Shown: one piece after another, positions 1-10,865 of the stretch | Layout: each line of letters begins with the position of its first letter | How positions within the stretch are numbered: position 1 is the first letter of the stretch | Origin: Coccinella septempunctata | Taxonomy: Eukaryota > Arthropoda > Insecta > Coleoptera > Coccinellidae | Direction of reading: 5' to 3' | NCBI RefSeq assembly: GCF_907165205.1 | Contig: NC_058189.1 | Coordinates: 44,170,270 to 44,234,269 of the forward strand | Length of the DNA: 64,000 nucleotides | Program-made: the position numbers and the translations under genes | The notes under the pieces: generated by a model | The model's database searches: none | Seen by the model: only the letters and a program-made list of their open reading frames with translations | What the model was told of the DNA's origin: nothing

Positions 1-884
1 AGTTGATGTTGGTTATCTTCTTTGACTAAAGGTTGAAGACGTTACATCAGTTGTTCATGCAAAAAATCAACCCAAAGAAGAAAGGCATCTGATGCAATGG
101 TAGGGAAAGAGTATCTCTCTTAACAAGAATGTTAAAGTCTTCAATAAAAATCATCTTGCATCAATGGAAGTCAATTGAATTGAAGGAAGTTTCAAAGCAA
201 GAGGAACTTCACCTTTAAACAAAAATTTCACATGAATTAACAATTTACAGAAAAACTGGCTCGTATTCATTGCTGTTTATATTTGATAATAATTTTAAGA
301 TTAATAATTTTATTAATTGATCCCTTAAGACATTTACAATTTATAGGATAAGTCAAATGAAAAATAGAAAAATTAATTTTCTGGAACTTATTCTACGAAG
401 ACATTCATCGAAAATCCTGTACCTAGTTACTTTTCGCATTCACCCTAAAATAAAATTCTTAAATGCCACCACTTTTTGGGTCTCCCAATAGAAGGAAATT
501 CTTTGTTATCCTTTTCATTCACAATCTTTCTGATCGTGGAAACATTCAGCTGAAGTATAAGTCGTTCAGATTCAGATGAAACATTATATAAATTCACTTA
601 CATTGAATATGTTCAATACCGTCTGATAGCTTTTATAATATCAGGGTTACGATTTGAATGAGCGGCCCTCAATTCTAAATAGCACTTACTGAAACCCCGT
701 CTTCTCTCTTTTTCAATCACGTTCGGGATTTTTCTAATATTAATTGATATATTATCCGTTGTGGCAACGACTTTATGACACGACATTTTATGAGTGCCAA
801 CCTTACTTCGTTCTGGTTACAAAAACTTAAGAAAATTATTTCATGGCCAACCTAATGCTAAAATAAAAGTGAATGGAGTTCAAT
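1..884 (-). mobile_element. TA-flanked DNA transposon, copy 1 (cut by window edge)
   Basis: This stretch is the reverse complement of the element at 37573-38781 over most of its length. The shared sequence includes the terminal repeat around 839-881 (GGCCAACCTAATGCTAAAAT against GGCCAACCGACTGCTAAAAT in the other copy), the start of a transposase-like exon (about 700-725 here) and the intron boundaries near 545-610. The match runs to base 1, so the element continues outside the window. Read on the minus strand, the frame upstream of the intron is open over residues such as HSNRNPDIIKAIRRY, and the exon after it reads LNVSTIRKIVNE, a helix-turn-helix-like stretch. The terminal repeat is less well kept than in copy 2, so this copy is probably older. 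I infer Tc1/mariner affinity from the TA target in copy 2; the superfamily is not proven. Confidence 0.7.
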
Positions 885-1006
885 TCGTTGAATACATTCT
901 TTGAAGTTTTTAATTTTTTTCTCTCTACGACTTCCTGCCAACCTACTTGAGATGTCTGAATGAGAGCAGTTTAGAATAGCTAAAATAATACGTTATTTAA
1001 AGGTGC

Positions 1007-1618
1007 AATAAGGAATCTGCAAATTATAGACCGATCTCGATTCTGCCAATGCTCTCTGAAGTGTTCGAAATGGCTATCAGAGATAAACTACTCAGTTTTT
1101 TTCATATATTTCATGTTGTGTGTGATGAAGAGTACGAGTTTCAACAAAATAAATCTACAAAAACAGCAATGTCGTCTTTACTAGCTGAGGTTGGAAATGC
1201 TCTAGAATCAAAAAGGAAATGTAAGCTGATAGATTGTGACCTAAGTAAGGCATTTGACTACCTCGATCACAAAGTTTGGCTACAGAAGCAACATCGATAC
1301 GGAATCAGATAACAGGTACCAGGTACCTACCCAGGCTAATAAATAGTACAGAAACTGTACTAAATATTAGTACAGAGGGTATGTTCGGACTGGGGAACTG
1401 TTAAAAGTGGCGTTTCTCAGCGGTTTAGTACTAAGGCCATTCCTATTACCAAAATGTACAATTCCTCACTAGAATCCTTCCTAGAAAATGAAAAAACTGC
1501 AATTTTTTATGCATCACGGAGTACTCGACGGAGTACCTACTAGAAAGCTAATTATCAACTGCAGTATCTCGGAATAAAAGATTTCACATCGGCCTCCTGT
1601 GTCTGTCGCGTAATAGAT
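1007..1618 (+). pseudogene. LINE reverse transcriptase fragment (non-LTR retrotransposon)
   Basis: A broken reverse-transcriptase domain. The frame opens with NYRPISILPMLSEVFE just upstream of 1049, the usual start of the LINE RT domain, and continues to the palm motif DLSKAFDYLDH at about 1243-1270, which holds the first catalytic Asp. It stops at 1310. After frameshifts the region around 1400-1450 still resembles the GVPQGSVLGP block (SGVSQ, then GLVLRPFLL in another frame). There is no intact YxDD motif. The ORF normally continues into a thumb and C-terminal region; here it is interrupted by a MITE at 1619. It is probably of the Jockey/CR1-like group, but the clade cannot be settled by eye. 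It is dead: there are several stops and frame changes in 600 bp. Confidence 0.8.
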
Positions 1619-2007
1619 GAAGGGTACAGGGAGAAAACCATCGATGTCAATTTTCCTTACATCTGAGAAAAACGCGTTTTCAACTTCAAAATCCGTTCAT
1701 ATTATTTGAAACATTACAAAATAAATACTATTGTTCTCGAAATGAACATTATTAATATTATTATACATAAACTGAGTGCATTATATGAAATGACTTAGAG
1801 ATTTTTTTTTTCGTATATTGATCGACATCGTTAGTTCTTTCCCTGCACGGTAAATCTTCGGAAGCGATTTAACGTATGACTGAGATAGTTTCATGCCCGT
1901 TTTAATATACCATAATATACCTACTACTTATCATTCTGAATTGAACTGTATGTCTAACTCATTTTCAGACAAAAATTGACATCAATGGTTTTTTCCCTGT
2001 ACCCTTC
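1619..2007. mobile_element. 389-bp MITE with ~45-bp inverted repeats
   Basis: The left end GAAGGGTACAGGGAGAAAAC and the right end, read on the other strand as GAAGGGTACAGGGAAAAAAC, are inverted repeats that continue through the shared stretch CCATYGATGTCAATTTT. The element is flanked on both sides by AGAT, a likely 4-bp target duplication. The interior is AT-rich with no open frame. It sits inside LINE debris, so it is younger than the LINE. Its superfamily is unknown. Confidence 0.8.
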
Positions 2008-2276
2008 AGATAGGCATGGAGGGAGAGCAATTTGTTGTAAAAAGGGCATAAACTTCCAACAGTTAAAAGACATTACCAACTTAACTCTACTGAGATAATT
2101 TTAATGTTCAGCTATAGAGGCAAATATCAACGATGTCAAGATTATAATCATGACGATATATCGACAAAGTAGTTAAAAAAGTACTAAACTCAATCAAAAT
2201 GGAAGGTAAAAACGTATTTATAGCAGGCAACTTTAACATAGAACTAAAAGATAAAAACAGAATACTAAAAACCAAC
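2008..2276 (+). pseudogene. LINE endonuclease-domain fragment
   Basis: From about 2100 the plus strand encodes, across frame changes, KIIIMTIYRQSS and then VLNSIKMEGKNVFIAGNFNIELKDKNRI. This is the apurinic-endonuclease-like domain of a LINE; the AGDFN motif appears here as AGNFN at about 2222-2236. The reading is cut at 2277 by insertion of the DD82E transposon and resumes at 4510. In a complete LINE this domain precedes the reverse transcriptase, yet an RT fragment lies upstream at 1007-1618. So either two LINE copies abut here or the locus has been rearranged. Confidence 0.65.
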
Positions 2277-2278
2277 TA

Positions 2279-4507
2279 TAGTATATCCAAATCCAAGAGG
2301 CCAGAGGTAAACATTGCAGCATGCACTGATCACGCGTCAAGAACGTGATAACGCAGAGGTGTACTAATAAATTGAATTCCGAGAGCGTTATATTTTAAAA
2401 CTTTTTGAGTGTTCCAGTTCCGGTGAAAAATATGTATGCTTATCTACGAGTCTCAGTAATGAACAATTAATCTAAAGTTCCCACTTTAATAAATACTATG
2501 TATATAATATAAATGTGTAACAATATTTTTTTTGTAAAAGTGACTACCCCGTAGTGTCGTCAGAAGATGCAGAACTTTCCTCTAAGTTGACGATGACTGT
2601 TGTTATATCATCCATAATAGTATCCAGTTTCCACTTGTCTACCTCAACTTTTTGTTTGACATGTTTCACGCACTTTCTCCATCTTTCGGAAGTAACCCGT
2701 GAGAGAGCCTCTTGAAAAAGATTTTGAACGTCAGCCATTTTAAATGTGGTGTTTTTATCTGCCACAAAATTCTTGACATCGGCCCAAATCAATTCAATAG
2801 GGTTCAGTTCGCAGTGGTAGGGCGGTAATCTAAGTACAGTAATATTTTGGGCCTTTGCGGTTTCATCCACGATGTATTTTTCAAAGTTTTCTTTGTTCTG
2901 CCTGACTATCTGCAACTATTGCGCTTTTATGAGGTCAGGGGTGAAATCAATATTTTTCTCCCTCAACCATTGTTGGATATCACTCTTTCTGAATTGTGAA
3001 TTAGGAATTTTTTCCATTTTCCTTGAATGGTAAGGAGCATTATCTAAAACTACTATAGAATTTTCCTCCAATTTAGGAAGTATACCCTCGACCACTTTTC
3101 GAAGGACTGACCATCCATTTCTTCATGGTAGTCACCAGTTTTTTTTGGATTGGAAAGTCCAGAGTCCTCCAGTTAAAAAACCAGTGTCACTGCCAATATG
3201 ACACACTATAATTCTTTGCCCTTTGCCTGGAAAAATATATTCACTTCATTTGAAAAATAATGTTGAAATTGTTTTCCACCAAAATGGTACTTACATCAAG
3301 TTTCACAAAACTTTGATTGCTCGATCAACGATTTGGCATTCGATTTCCCGAAGGAAATCATTGAAACTTTCATATTTCCGAATATATTGGAGGAGTAGCA
3401 GTTGAGAATCATCAAATGGGCGTGTATAGATAATTATTTGGTGCAAGAATGATATTCAGAATGCTTATGACCAACTTATCGACTGAAAACTAATTGACGT
3501 TCATCCGTCAATCGATCGTTGATTCTCTGATCAATCTTTATGAAACCGAGGGTTAAACTCAAAATTCAAGACCTTCCCAGACGGATTTTTAATCCAGTAG
3601 ATAATCCAGCAAGTAACGCTTGCCGAGAAGATGTAACTGTTTCATCGGTCCACACTTTGGATTTAGTATGACCGGCATTTAACCAAGTTTCATCCAAGCA
3701 GTAAATCTTCCTGTTTTCATCACGGAAGGTCCTAATTTTCGTGAGATAGTTTCTTCTCCAACATTTAATGTCGTCACGGTTCATTAAAAAACTGTTGCGT
3801 TGGCGATGTCCATATTTGAAATTAAGTTTTTTCAATATTATAGAGAAGGTACTCTTCTTAAAATTTGGCAAGTTCGAGTCTTCATTAACTATTTTTAATA
3901 CTTTCTCTATAGTCGGGTGTTCATTTCTGAAGAAAAACTCGTGAACTTTTCGCCGTATTACATTTTTATCGAAATCTGATAAGGACTCCCATTTGGTGGT
4001 CCGATTTTGATTTGTTGCCGGAATTTATGTATTCGGAAATAATTCTCCTAACACTTCGAGCTCCAATGCCAAGTCTCTCAGCAACTCGGAGTTCTACGTC
4101 CTTTAAACACATTCCTGGATTTTGAATAATCTCAATTTCATAAGTATTCAAAATCATATCTTTTATCTCGGCACTGAAGTGTCGTTTCAGACGTATCTTT
4201 TTTGGAGGACTTAAGTCAACATGCGATTCCTCAGCAGTATCAGTACTCGACATTATCTTAAATGCTTGTAACTTGAATAACTTGCTACAACTATAAACCA
4301 ATTTACGAAAGAAAAAGCAATGAATGATCTCTGCAGTTCTACACAACAATTCGCATACAATCAATGAATCAAACGTAATGCGGTTCTGCATTACTCCCAC
4401 CTGCAAACATGGCGTTCCTGAAGCTTTGACCAATAAGAGGAGTACCTTAAATAAGATCACGCGTTAGTCAGTGTGTTTACGCTGGCCTCTCGGATTTGGA
4501 TAGACTA
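2279..4507 (-). mobile_element. DD82E (Sailor-type) Tc1/mariner transposon, copy 1
   Basis: A 2.23 kb element with inverted ends. The left end is TAGTATATCCAAATCCAAGA and the right end, on the other strand, is TAGTCTATCCAAATCCGAGA. It is flanked by a TA duplication (2277-2278 and 4508-4509) inside LINE coding sequence, which reads on across the site. It is near-identical to the element at 60925-63165 but in the opposite orientation. The only gene is a broken transposase on the minus strand (2544-4253). Copy 1 lacks 17 bp found in copy 2, just after the helix-turn-helix region near 4018-4024; the loss lies between two CCGG words and shifts the frame. The assignment to the DD82E group rests on counting 82 residues between the second Asp and the Glu in the translated sequence. 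Confidence 0.9.
2544..4253 (-). pseudogene. DD82E transposase pseudogene, copy 1
   Basis: This encoded the transposase that cuts and joins element ends in the nucleus. It starts at MSSTDTAEES (4253), where the nuclear-localisation-like PPKKIRLKR follows. A helix-turn-helix region (ERLGIGARSVRRIISEY) comes next. A 17-bp deletion then breaks the frame near 4020. Catalytic blocks follow: YCLDETW (first Asp, about 3700), VLDNAPYHS (second Asp, about 3040-3065) and PPYHCELNPIELIW (Glu, about 2795-2830). A non-coding interruption lies between about 3215 and 3575, there is a one-base frame break near 3105, and an in-frame TAG sits at 2916-2918. The last 123 residues (2544-2915) remain open. It cannot make a functional enzyme. 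The interruption is intron-like (GT after the upstream exon, pyrimidine-rich AG before the next), but the joined frame is not clean. Confidence 0.85.
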
Positions 4508-4509
4508 TA

Positions 4510-5053
4510 GTTTTAAATGAATCGAAAACAAGCACGATCCTTTTCAGAACAGACTATAATATAGCACCAACCTCCAATGTAGATATCAATGACTCGTCTG
4601 TACCTTTAGAATGAAGTTTTTTCTCATGAATGAAATCATGAGATGGTCCTGTCATATTGAGAAAATTGAGTCAAAACTCAGCAGAATATCCTACGGAATC
4701 CGAGTAACATCTAAATATCTAGACGGAAACGCAACGAAGAATCGTACGGTTTTCACCATTCTTAGTTTCTCTGAAAAAGAGCTCGGAAATGTGCAATCCG
4801 TTTTATTCTTGCTCTTATAGTTCTCGACATCCTCTCAGTAGACAACGAATTTTGCCTAGCCAGTACATACTGACCTGTATATTATACATTCACACCAACG
4901 AGAAATGGGGAGTACCACAATTATACTACGAGGAATGCAATGTAATTGTTAATTCTATACCACAGGCTGCTATCAACTCAGCTGAGCCTAAATCATGAAG
5001 CCATACAAATCTACAACAAGATTTCTGAATATAAGTCAAGCCATTTTGATTAG
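4510..5053 (+). pseudogene. LINE remnant: endonuclease tail and reverse-transcriptase C-terminus
   Basis: LINE sequence resumes directly after the transposon. About 4515-4610 looks like the end of the endonuclease domain. From 4611 the frame reads RWSCHIEKIESKLSRISYGI, the conserved W-HI-KI-KLS block that follows the RT catalytic core. It is followed by ILPSQYILTCILYIHTN in another frame (about 4845-4895), and the ORF end HEAIQIYNKISEYK runs to a TAG at 5051-5053. All the pieces match the normal C-terminal order of Jockey/CR1-type ORF2 proteins, but a large part between endonuclease and RT C-terminus is missing. It is non-functional. Confidence 0.7.
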
Positions 5054-6375
5054 TGTGTCCTTAATGTAATATTTGTGTTTTACGCAAATGTTGATTTTCG
5101 ATTTATATTTTTCTATACTATAACTGATAATCTGTTGCTGATTAGTTGGATTATAATGATTCGTGGGATAGAAGCAATTATTATTTATATTGTGAAATCT
5201 TATTTTCTTGCCGAGATTTCAAGATAAAGCGAAAATTTTGTGAAAAATCGGTGGTTGGTCCTCTGAATCCGAGAGCTCGACAATATTCTAGTTCCACTGC
5301 ATTATCAGACCCCACTTATTGTATAATATCTGAAGAACCACCCATTTTAAGGAAGCTTGCCTCTATAAGTCGACTTTGGAAGTTATTTCTCAACGATCTC
5401 CTCTTGGACAGAGTCAATCTGCACTGAATTTCCAAATAGACACTGACGAACCTCATACTCATAGTTCGTGTGAACCTCAACGGCAAGTGAATACCAGCTA
5501 TTCAGTTACAAACTGGTGCATTTACAGACTTAAATAGTCTAATCTGTCCATCGTGATGGTACCTTCTCCGACAGACCCTCAAGGTGCGGAAACGTTGAAC
5601 GCAAAACGCCATTTAAGGCGTGAATGAATACTGTTTCATCCGATTCACTCCTAAATTCAACGGCACGAGATATTTATGATGCCGGCCAATCGGCCACATG
5701 GTCAACTGGTCTGATTCCGAGTGTGTGGGAAGTGCAATTAAATGGGGGAAATCAATTAAGACGAGTTATTGAATCGAATAGACGTTATACTGATTAATAA
5801 TGACGCTAAATTGATGATCCTTTGTGATTGTGGAATGATATTTCGAAAACAAAGGCGAACTGATTGCGAATCAGTCAAGTTGACTCAAGGACTTGAGTCA
5901 AGGATGTGATTTTTTCACAATCGGAATCAAGCACAACTACTGTAAATTTCAGATGGAGTTTAATTACGTCCAGTATTCAGAGCATTATAACCATTTTGTT
6001 CCCTAATATTCAACTATCACAATGAATCAACCTAAACTAACGACTGGAAGTAGGTAGCATTGTAGAATGATACTTGTTTTTTGTACCTGTACGTATACTA
6101 TTTAGTTACCAGTTTCCGCAAATTAGTCCACAGTTTTTTCTTATGTGCACTGAATAAAGAACTGTAGGGAGGATAGGAACTTTCTACAGATCCTACTGAC
6201 TACACAATCCTTATGATTGTAACATCGCAGTTGCTCACGAACTAATAATTATGTGTTATGTGGAGCTCCATTCTGAAGGATTTCAAACTAAATATCATTG
6301 AATTTCGAAGTTGTCGCTCATTGCGATTATTTGTGTACCTATAGGGTGTCCCAGAGTAGGTATACCAAACTCATA
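5054..6375. other. Unassigned sequence, no gene seen
   Basis: Only short chance frames are present; the longest, 5146-5427, has no recognisable domain. The part at about 5550-5830 is less AT-rich and more complex than its surroundings. It contains the palindrome GCCGGCCAATCGGCC-like core near 5680-5697 and no repeat signature, so it could be a non-coding conserved element. Nothing proves this. Confidence 0.4.
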
Positions 6376-6560
6376 TACAGGGCTAGTCTTTGACTCGTAC
6401 AAATATTTTTACAGAAACACTTTTTTCCCTTACCATTTTTTCCGGTTTGAGTGTTTGAGAGATGTAGGCTGTTGATAAACCATAAAATTTTTATTTCTAG
6501 TTCTATTTCACAAATAGCTTTATCGAATGAAATGAGTTTCGGTATGTGGTTTTTCATTAT
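6376..6560 (+). mobile_element. TACAGGG-GTCTTTGACTCG MITE family, copy 1 (truncated)
   Basis: It begins TACAGGGCTAGTCTTTGACT and continues with the family landmarks CGTACAAATATTT, AAACACTTTTTTCC, TACCATTTTTTCC, TAGGCTGTTGA and ATCGAATGAAATGA. It ends near 6560 without the right half. See the copy at 18936-19636 for the complete structure. No protein is encoded on either strand. Confidence 0.8.
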
Positions 6561-6897
6561 ATAGTCTAAGGGCCTTCAACGATATGGAATATACAGATAC
6601 AGACAACAACATACCTATCGAATGTCGTCTAGAGGTAGTTATGTAGCACTCTATTTTGTTTATAATTTTTTTCTAGTAAATTACAAAAGCAATGCTACAA
6701 TCATGGAAGGTTAAACCCCATTGTTGAATACTTAATGATATAACTCTATTGACAGAATGCCAAATAACTTTACCTATGGGCCTGTCGTTTTGTCCTTTCG
6801 TATATATTTCGTCGTTTTTCAACGCACCCTTAATGAATCAGCCTTAGACTATTGATTAGGATATATACCATGCTTCAGAATTCGGATATAAATTTAA

Positions 6898-6900
<3 letters not shown>
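6561..6900. other. Unassigned AT-rich sequence
   Basis: I see no coding frame or clear repeat here other than the approach to the dinucleotide tract at 6901. Confidence 0.4.

Positions 6901-6931
<31 letters not shown>
6901..6931. repeat. (AT)n microsatellite
   Basis: An uninterrupted AT dinucleotide run of about 15 units following an A-rich stretch. It abuts the first copy of the GTCCCAAGTCACCC motif. Confidence 0.95.
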
Positions 6932-6932
<1 letters not shown>

Positions 6933-7660
6933 TTGTCCCAAGTCACCCACCGAGTTGGGACTGTTGGGAGGCTTGGGACACAAGTTAAAATCCATTGATT
7001 TCTCAACTCTTAAATGAAATAGGTGACTTGGGACGGAGTATAGTTTTGAAAAATTAGAATTTGTGGTTATATAGTTGAAATTCGGTTAGGAAATTAAATG
7101 ATAAAACCCTATTAGAGCTAAAGTAAATATAGTGCAACTCAAATGTAAAAAAACTAAACAAAACAACGGAACGTTGATTTCTTTCATTCTTTGGTGATTT
7201 CGTTGTGGAAATAACGTAAATAATAATATTCTGCGAAAAATCGGCATATTTCCTGCTGCCAATGCGCCGCTTGTAACTATTCGGCATTGTCCCAAGTCAC
7301 CCTATGAAACAACAAAATAAATGAATGAGATCCATGTTTACCGTTTGATTTGTAAACAATCTTGTTTCATAACATATCTAATATCCCACGTATCCAGAAA
7401 AAAAATACACATACACAAAGTGAAACACATGTACAGGACACTATAGAAAATACGAAAAAAACGCGCTTTTACTCTCCTGAATTCGTTAATTTTTCCTGTC
7501 AATTCAAACGCTCAAACAGGAATTAATTTTTACACTAACCGAAAAGACACTACACAATCTTATAAGTTCGTCCCTTCACTCATAAATGGTAAGAAACAAA
7601 GAAATCTGCAATGGCGGTAATTGTCCCAAGTTACAGGACTGTCCCAAGTCACCCGAATCT
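6932..7660. repeat. Dispersed GTCCCAAGTCACCC motif cluster
   Basis: The word GTCCCAAGTCACCC or a close variant occurs at about 6935, 7288 and 7642, with GTCCCAAGTTAC at 7623 and the inverse form GTGACTTGGGAC at 7022. The first copy forms a hairpin: CTTGTCCCAAG at 6932 pairs with CTTGGGACACAAG ending at 6984. Between the motifs lies AT-rich sequence without a recognised gene. The motifs could be internal repeats of a degraded mobile element or binding sites. I do not recognise the family. Confidence 0.5.
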
Positions 7661-7665
7661 ACCGG

Positions 7666-8929
7666 TACTTAGTTTTTTGAAGCGGCAAACTGTATTTCTT
7701 ATTGCCCCTTCAGTCGTGAGATGTAGAGGATTCTTTATCAATATCTGAAAAAAAAAAGAAATCATTTCGTGAAAAATTCAAAGAGTTATGTAAACACTTG
7801 ACGTGCTTTGCATGAAGAATCGAAGTGCTAAGTAAACCAGAGTCTTCTGTGAAAAATCGTTGGTGCTTAGTGATGGAAGCACTTTTTTCAGTACTCGGAA
7901 CACCTCTGTCCGATAGAAGGTTCATTAATTATGAAAGATAGACATTATTCCACTGAATGAAACAAAAATTCAATTATCCTTAACAAAAATTCAAATTGAA
8001 ACCTTCAACTGTAAAAACCCTATTCATATAATGAGATGAAACAAGCAGAATGTGAAAGTATTATTCAAATTATTCGGTTTATTTCTCGTCAAGATTCGTC
8101 TTACTACCTCTTTTGGGTTACACCAAACATAAGCCAACTATTGAGTTATATTTTTATTCTGACGCGGACAAATAAGTGGTCTCTTCATTTCGGCGGATGA
8201 AACCTGTCCAGGCAGATATTTTTATTCACGTGAACGTCTATAGACAGGTATACTGAAAGCATGGGTAAACATTATTGAAATATATTCGAGGGATATTCTT
8301 TTCGAGTGAATCCAATAAACTCGTCATTATCGACATTTTGAATAGTCCCAATTAGTAGATGAGATGCGAGAGAAAGAGAACTCTGAATACCTGAAATGAG
8401 AATCTCATTACTTAGTGGGGAAGAAAAGATATGGGATCAAGGACTTTTTTTCATTATAGGTCAATTTCATCGTTCCTTGACCGCATGCTGAACTTAAATT
8501 CGAAACTGTCTATGTCACTTTTTAATATTGAACTCAAGAATTCCTTTGGTATTGAGAATGGAACAAATTATGAAACCTTACAAATTCTCACAGATAATGT
8601 GTAGTGGTACAAAAAAATTTAAAATATTATCCATAATTTTTTTTAATAAACTTGCGAGTTTACAAAAAGTTTTAGCTTGAACGAGAAGGTATTGGCTCGT
8701 ATGAGGATTCTATACAGTCATAATGATCCATACGCATCATCACGAAGCCCCATCGAATTCTATCGTATGTCAAATTTTCAATAGCCTTGTGACCTTCACT
8801 TCAAATTTTCGAAGACAAAAATAAGACCAAGAAATTCAGTAGCTCATTGGTTAACGAATTCAGTTGTGAGAATTGTATTGCCGTAAGGAGTTCGAGTGCA
8901 TACTTGAAGTTTCTGGAGAAAAGAGCCAA
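7666..8929. other. Unassigned sequence
   Basis: No gene, terminal repeat or tandem array is visible. Short open frames (for example 7710-7925 minus) have compositions expected by chance. Confidence 0.4.
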
Positions 8930-9760
8930 GCAATATTACTACAGAAGAGAAGACTGCGACCCACAACGAATCTAGAAGTTGAAGAAATCGACTGAAAAAA
9001 TGAAGCCAAATATTTAGGAATAACGCTTGACAAAGCACTTGGAAAAGTCATATCAAACAAGCAATCGACAAAACAAAAGCAGCGATGAATAGACTCTACC
9101 CTCTGATAGGAAGAAAAAGCCACATGTCGAAAGAGACAAAATTGAAGATAATCAAAGCCGTTGCTAGGCCTCAACTGACTTATGGATCAGTTGCCTGGGG
9201 TTTCGCGGCAAAGAGCCATATCAAAAGAATTCAGGCCACTGAAAACAAGCTGCTACGATGTGCAATAGATGCACCTTGGTTTGTCAGGAATAGACAGATT
9301 TATAGGGACCTGAAATGGAAAACCATAACGGAATTCATGAACAGAAAAGCAGAGAAATTATTCGAAACACCGAAAAACCATCCGAATCAAGAACTCAGGA
9401 GACTAGTGGACTACGACCCAGAGGAAGACAAAGGGAGAATGCGAATTTACCGAAGAAGACCAAGAGATCAATTAGAAAGAGATTAAATTAAGAACAGAAA
9501 CTTATTGAACAATCCAATGAAGTGTTATTCAATAGAGGATAAACACATAAATCCCAGCACGATATTGTGCGAGAAGAAAATCGACTAAGAGATGAACGGT
9601 TTATAGGCAAATGACCGGAACCAATATTCAAGAAGCAGTTAAGGGTTTTTAGTGGGTCTCGAGCTCAGGAGAGTGAGAATCCCCACACTTGTTTTCCCTC
9701 AGGAGAGAGTGGTTCGTCTGACTTGCAGATTTTCCCCATGCTACACTAAAAAAAAAATTA
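8930..9760 (+). mobile_element. Jockey-type LINE, 5'-truncated 3' end with poly(A)
   Basis: This is the C-terminal part of ORF2 plus the 3' UTR. The frame from 8930 reads AILLQKRRLRPTTNLEVEEI, meets TGA at 8993-8995 where Trp is expected, and continues KNEAKYLGITLDKAL. A frameshift near 9035 leads into the long open frame KATKAAMNRLYPLIGRKS-like sequence and 9085-9486 (YGSVAWGFAAKSHIKRIQ, then APWFVRNRQIYRDL), ending at TAA 9484-9486. These blocks are typical of the Jockey clade. About 260 bp of UTR follow, then an A-run at 9748-9757, the usual LINE tail. Truncation at the 5' end is standard for target-primed insertion. Two lesions make it dead, yet the last 134 codons are still open, so it is fairly young. 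Confidence 0.85.
9085..9486 (+). pseudogene. Jockey-type ORF2 C-terminal fragment
   Basis: An open frame of 133 residues covers the region downstream of the reverse-transcriptase fingers and palm: the LYPLIGR, KLKIIKAVARPQLTYGSVAWG and APWFVRN blocks, then a basic tail (RIYRRRPRDQLERD). The first Met is internal to the original ORF2, so it is not a true start. In the intact element this protein copies element RNA at the nicked target. It has no catalytic residues of its own. Confidence 0.8.
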
Positions 9761-9801
9761 AGTTTTTGGAGAAATAGGCTTCTTTGAAATCTGAAAAACA
9801 G

Positions 9802-9862
9802 GATGATTATATTATATTATATTTTATTATATTATGTTATATTATATCATATTATTATATAA
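9802..9862. repeat. Degenerate (ATTAT)n / (TATAT)n array
   Basis: About 60 bp of ATTATATTATATT-type pentanucleotide repeats with a few substitutions. It lies 45 bp after the LINE poly(A) tail. Confidence 0.85.
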
Positions 9863-10518
9863 TGATTTCTAGAATTCATTTTTTGAAAGAGAACTAGTTA
9901 CCTAAGACAATAAAAATATCATCATACACCAACGGATCCACTCCGATTCGCCAAAAAAAAAATTTTTTTAACGAAATTCATAAAAAGGCCAAAAATATTA
10001 GGTACTTTCTTCTCTGGCTCTCGGAATTGATTAAATGCCACTATCGCATTCGTTTCTAATTGACAAACAGAGCGGACGAAAAGTGTTCACGGACGAAAAC
10101 TATCTGATGCGGACGAACAATACTTGCCATCAAAAAGTGAAAATGAAGACAGATGACGGAAATATAGGTGCGAATGTTCACACAGCAATTCTTATTCTAC
10201 CTAATCTCAACTCACTATCCGCAGTATCACAAGGGTTGTTTGAGGATTGCAGCACGTGTCGGAGCGTTTGCAATTTTGCATCTCCGATTTCCATGACTTG
10301 AATGTAAACGTGGGAAACCAGGCAAAAATATTTGGAAATTTCGGTATTTATTTGTTCCTTTGATAAGAGGATGAGAGATGTTCAAATATGGAAACACATG
10401 CTCACAGGTGTTCTGGGTACCTGAAAATTTTGGTACCAATTTGGATTTATTTCTTCTGGAAAGTTTCGAATCCGTCCAGGGAAGTGATTCTATTTACTGC
10501 TGCGTGTTTTCATGAAAA
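9863..10518. other. Unassigned AT-rich sequence
   Basis: No gene or repeat boundary is recognised. Two overlapping short frames on opposite strands (10035-10301, 10227-10439) look accidental. Confidence 0.4.
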
Positions 10519-10577
10519 CTTACGAAGGCGAAGAAGGGCCGACAAATTATTGCCCTTGTATTTACAATTTCGACTTA
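10519..10577 (+). repeat. Relic of foldback-element terminus
   Basis: TTACGAAGGCGAAGAAGGGCC followed by a degenerate AT stretch and AATTTCGACTT parallels the left end of the foldback element at 23548 (CTACGAAGGCGTAGAAGGGC, then AATTCCGACTT). Only one end is present, so it is a solo or decayed terminus. Confidence 0.5.
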
Positions 10578-10582
10578 TGAAT

Positions 10583-10602
10583 CGGGATCTCGAGATCCCG
10601 AG
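10583..10602. repeat. 20-bp perfect palindrome next to a TATA-like box
   Basis: TCGGGATCTCGAGATCCCGA is a perfect palindrome, followed after two bases by GTATAAATAGG. The arrangement could be a core promoter with an upstream dyad. No initiator or open frame follows at the expected distance, so a promoter role is speculative. Confidence 0.4.
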
Positions 10603-10640
10603 GTATAAATAGGGATTATTACCTATAACTTTCGAATTTA

Positions 10641-10834
10641 AAGCCCGTTTGCAACAGCCGAGAATTCTCTAGAAAATTTACTCGAAATTTCATGCGGCGG
10701 GAATTACGTACCGTTACATACGCACTTTCGGTAGAATTCTCTGTTGAGTTGCGTACTAAATAATCTCTGCCGTTTTCTTGCGAGAATTTTGTAGAGAATT
10801 CTCCAGAGAATTCTCGGCTGTTGCAAACGGGCTT
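10641..10834. mobile_element. 194-bp MITE with 30-bp perfect inverted repeats
   Basis: AAGCCCGTTTGCAACAGCCG at the left and its reverse complement at the right (ending CAAACGGGCTT at 10834) form terminal repeats that continue through AGAATTCTCT. The interior repeats the GAGAATTCTC theme several times (about 10730, 10797, 10806), so the whole element can fold back. Flanks are AT-rich (TTTA and AACTTA). There is no coding sequence. The superfamily cannot be assigned. Confidence 0.85.
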
Positions 10835-10865
10835 AACTTAGTAGTGTCGTGTTCGAGGTATAATA

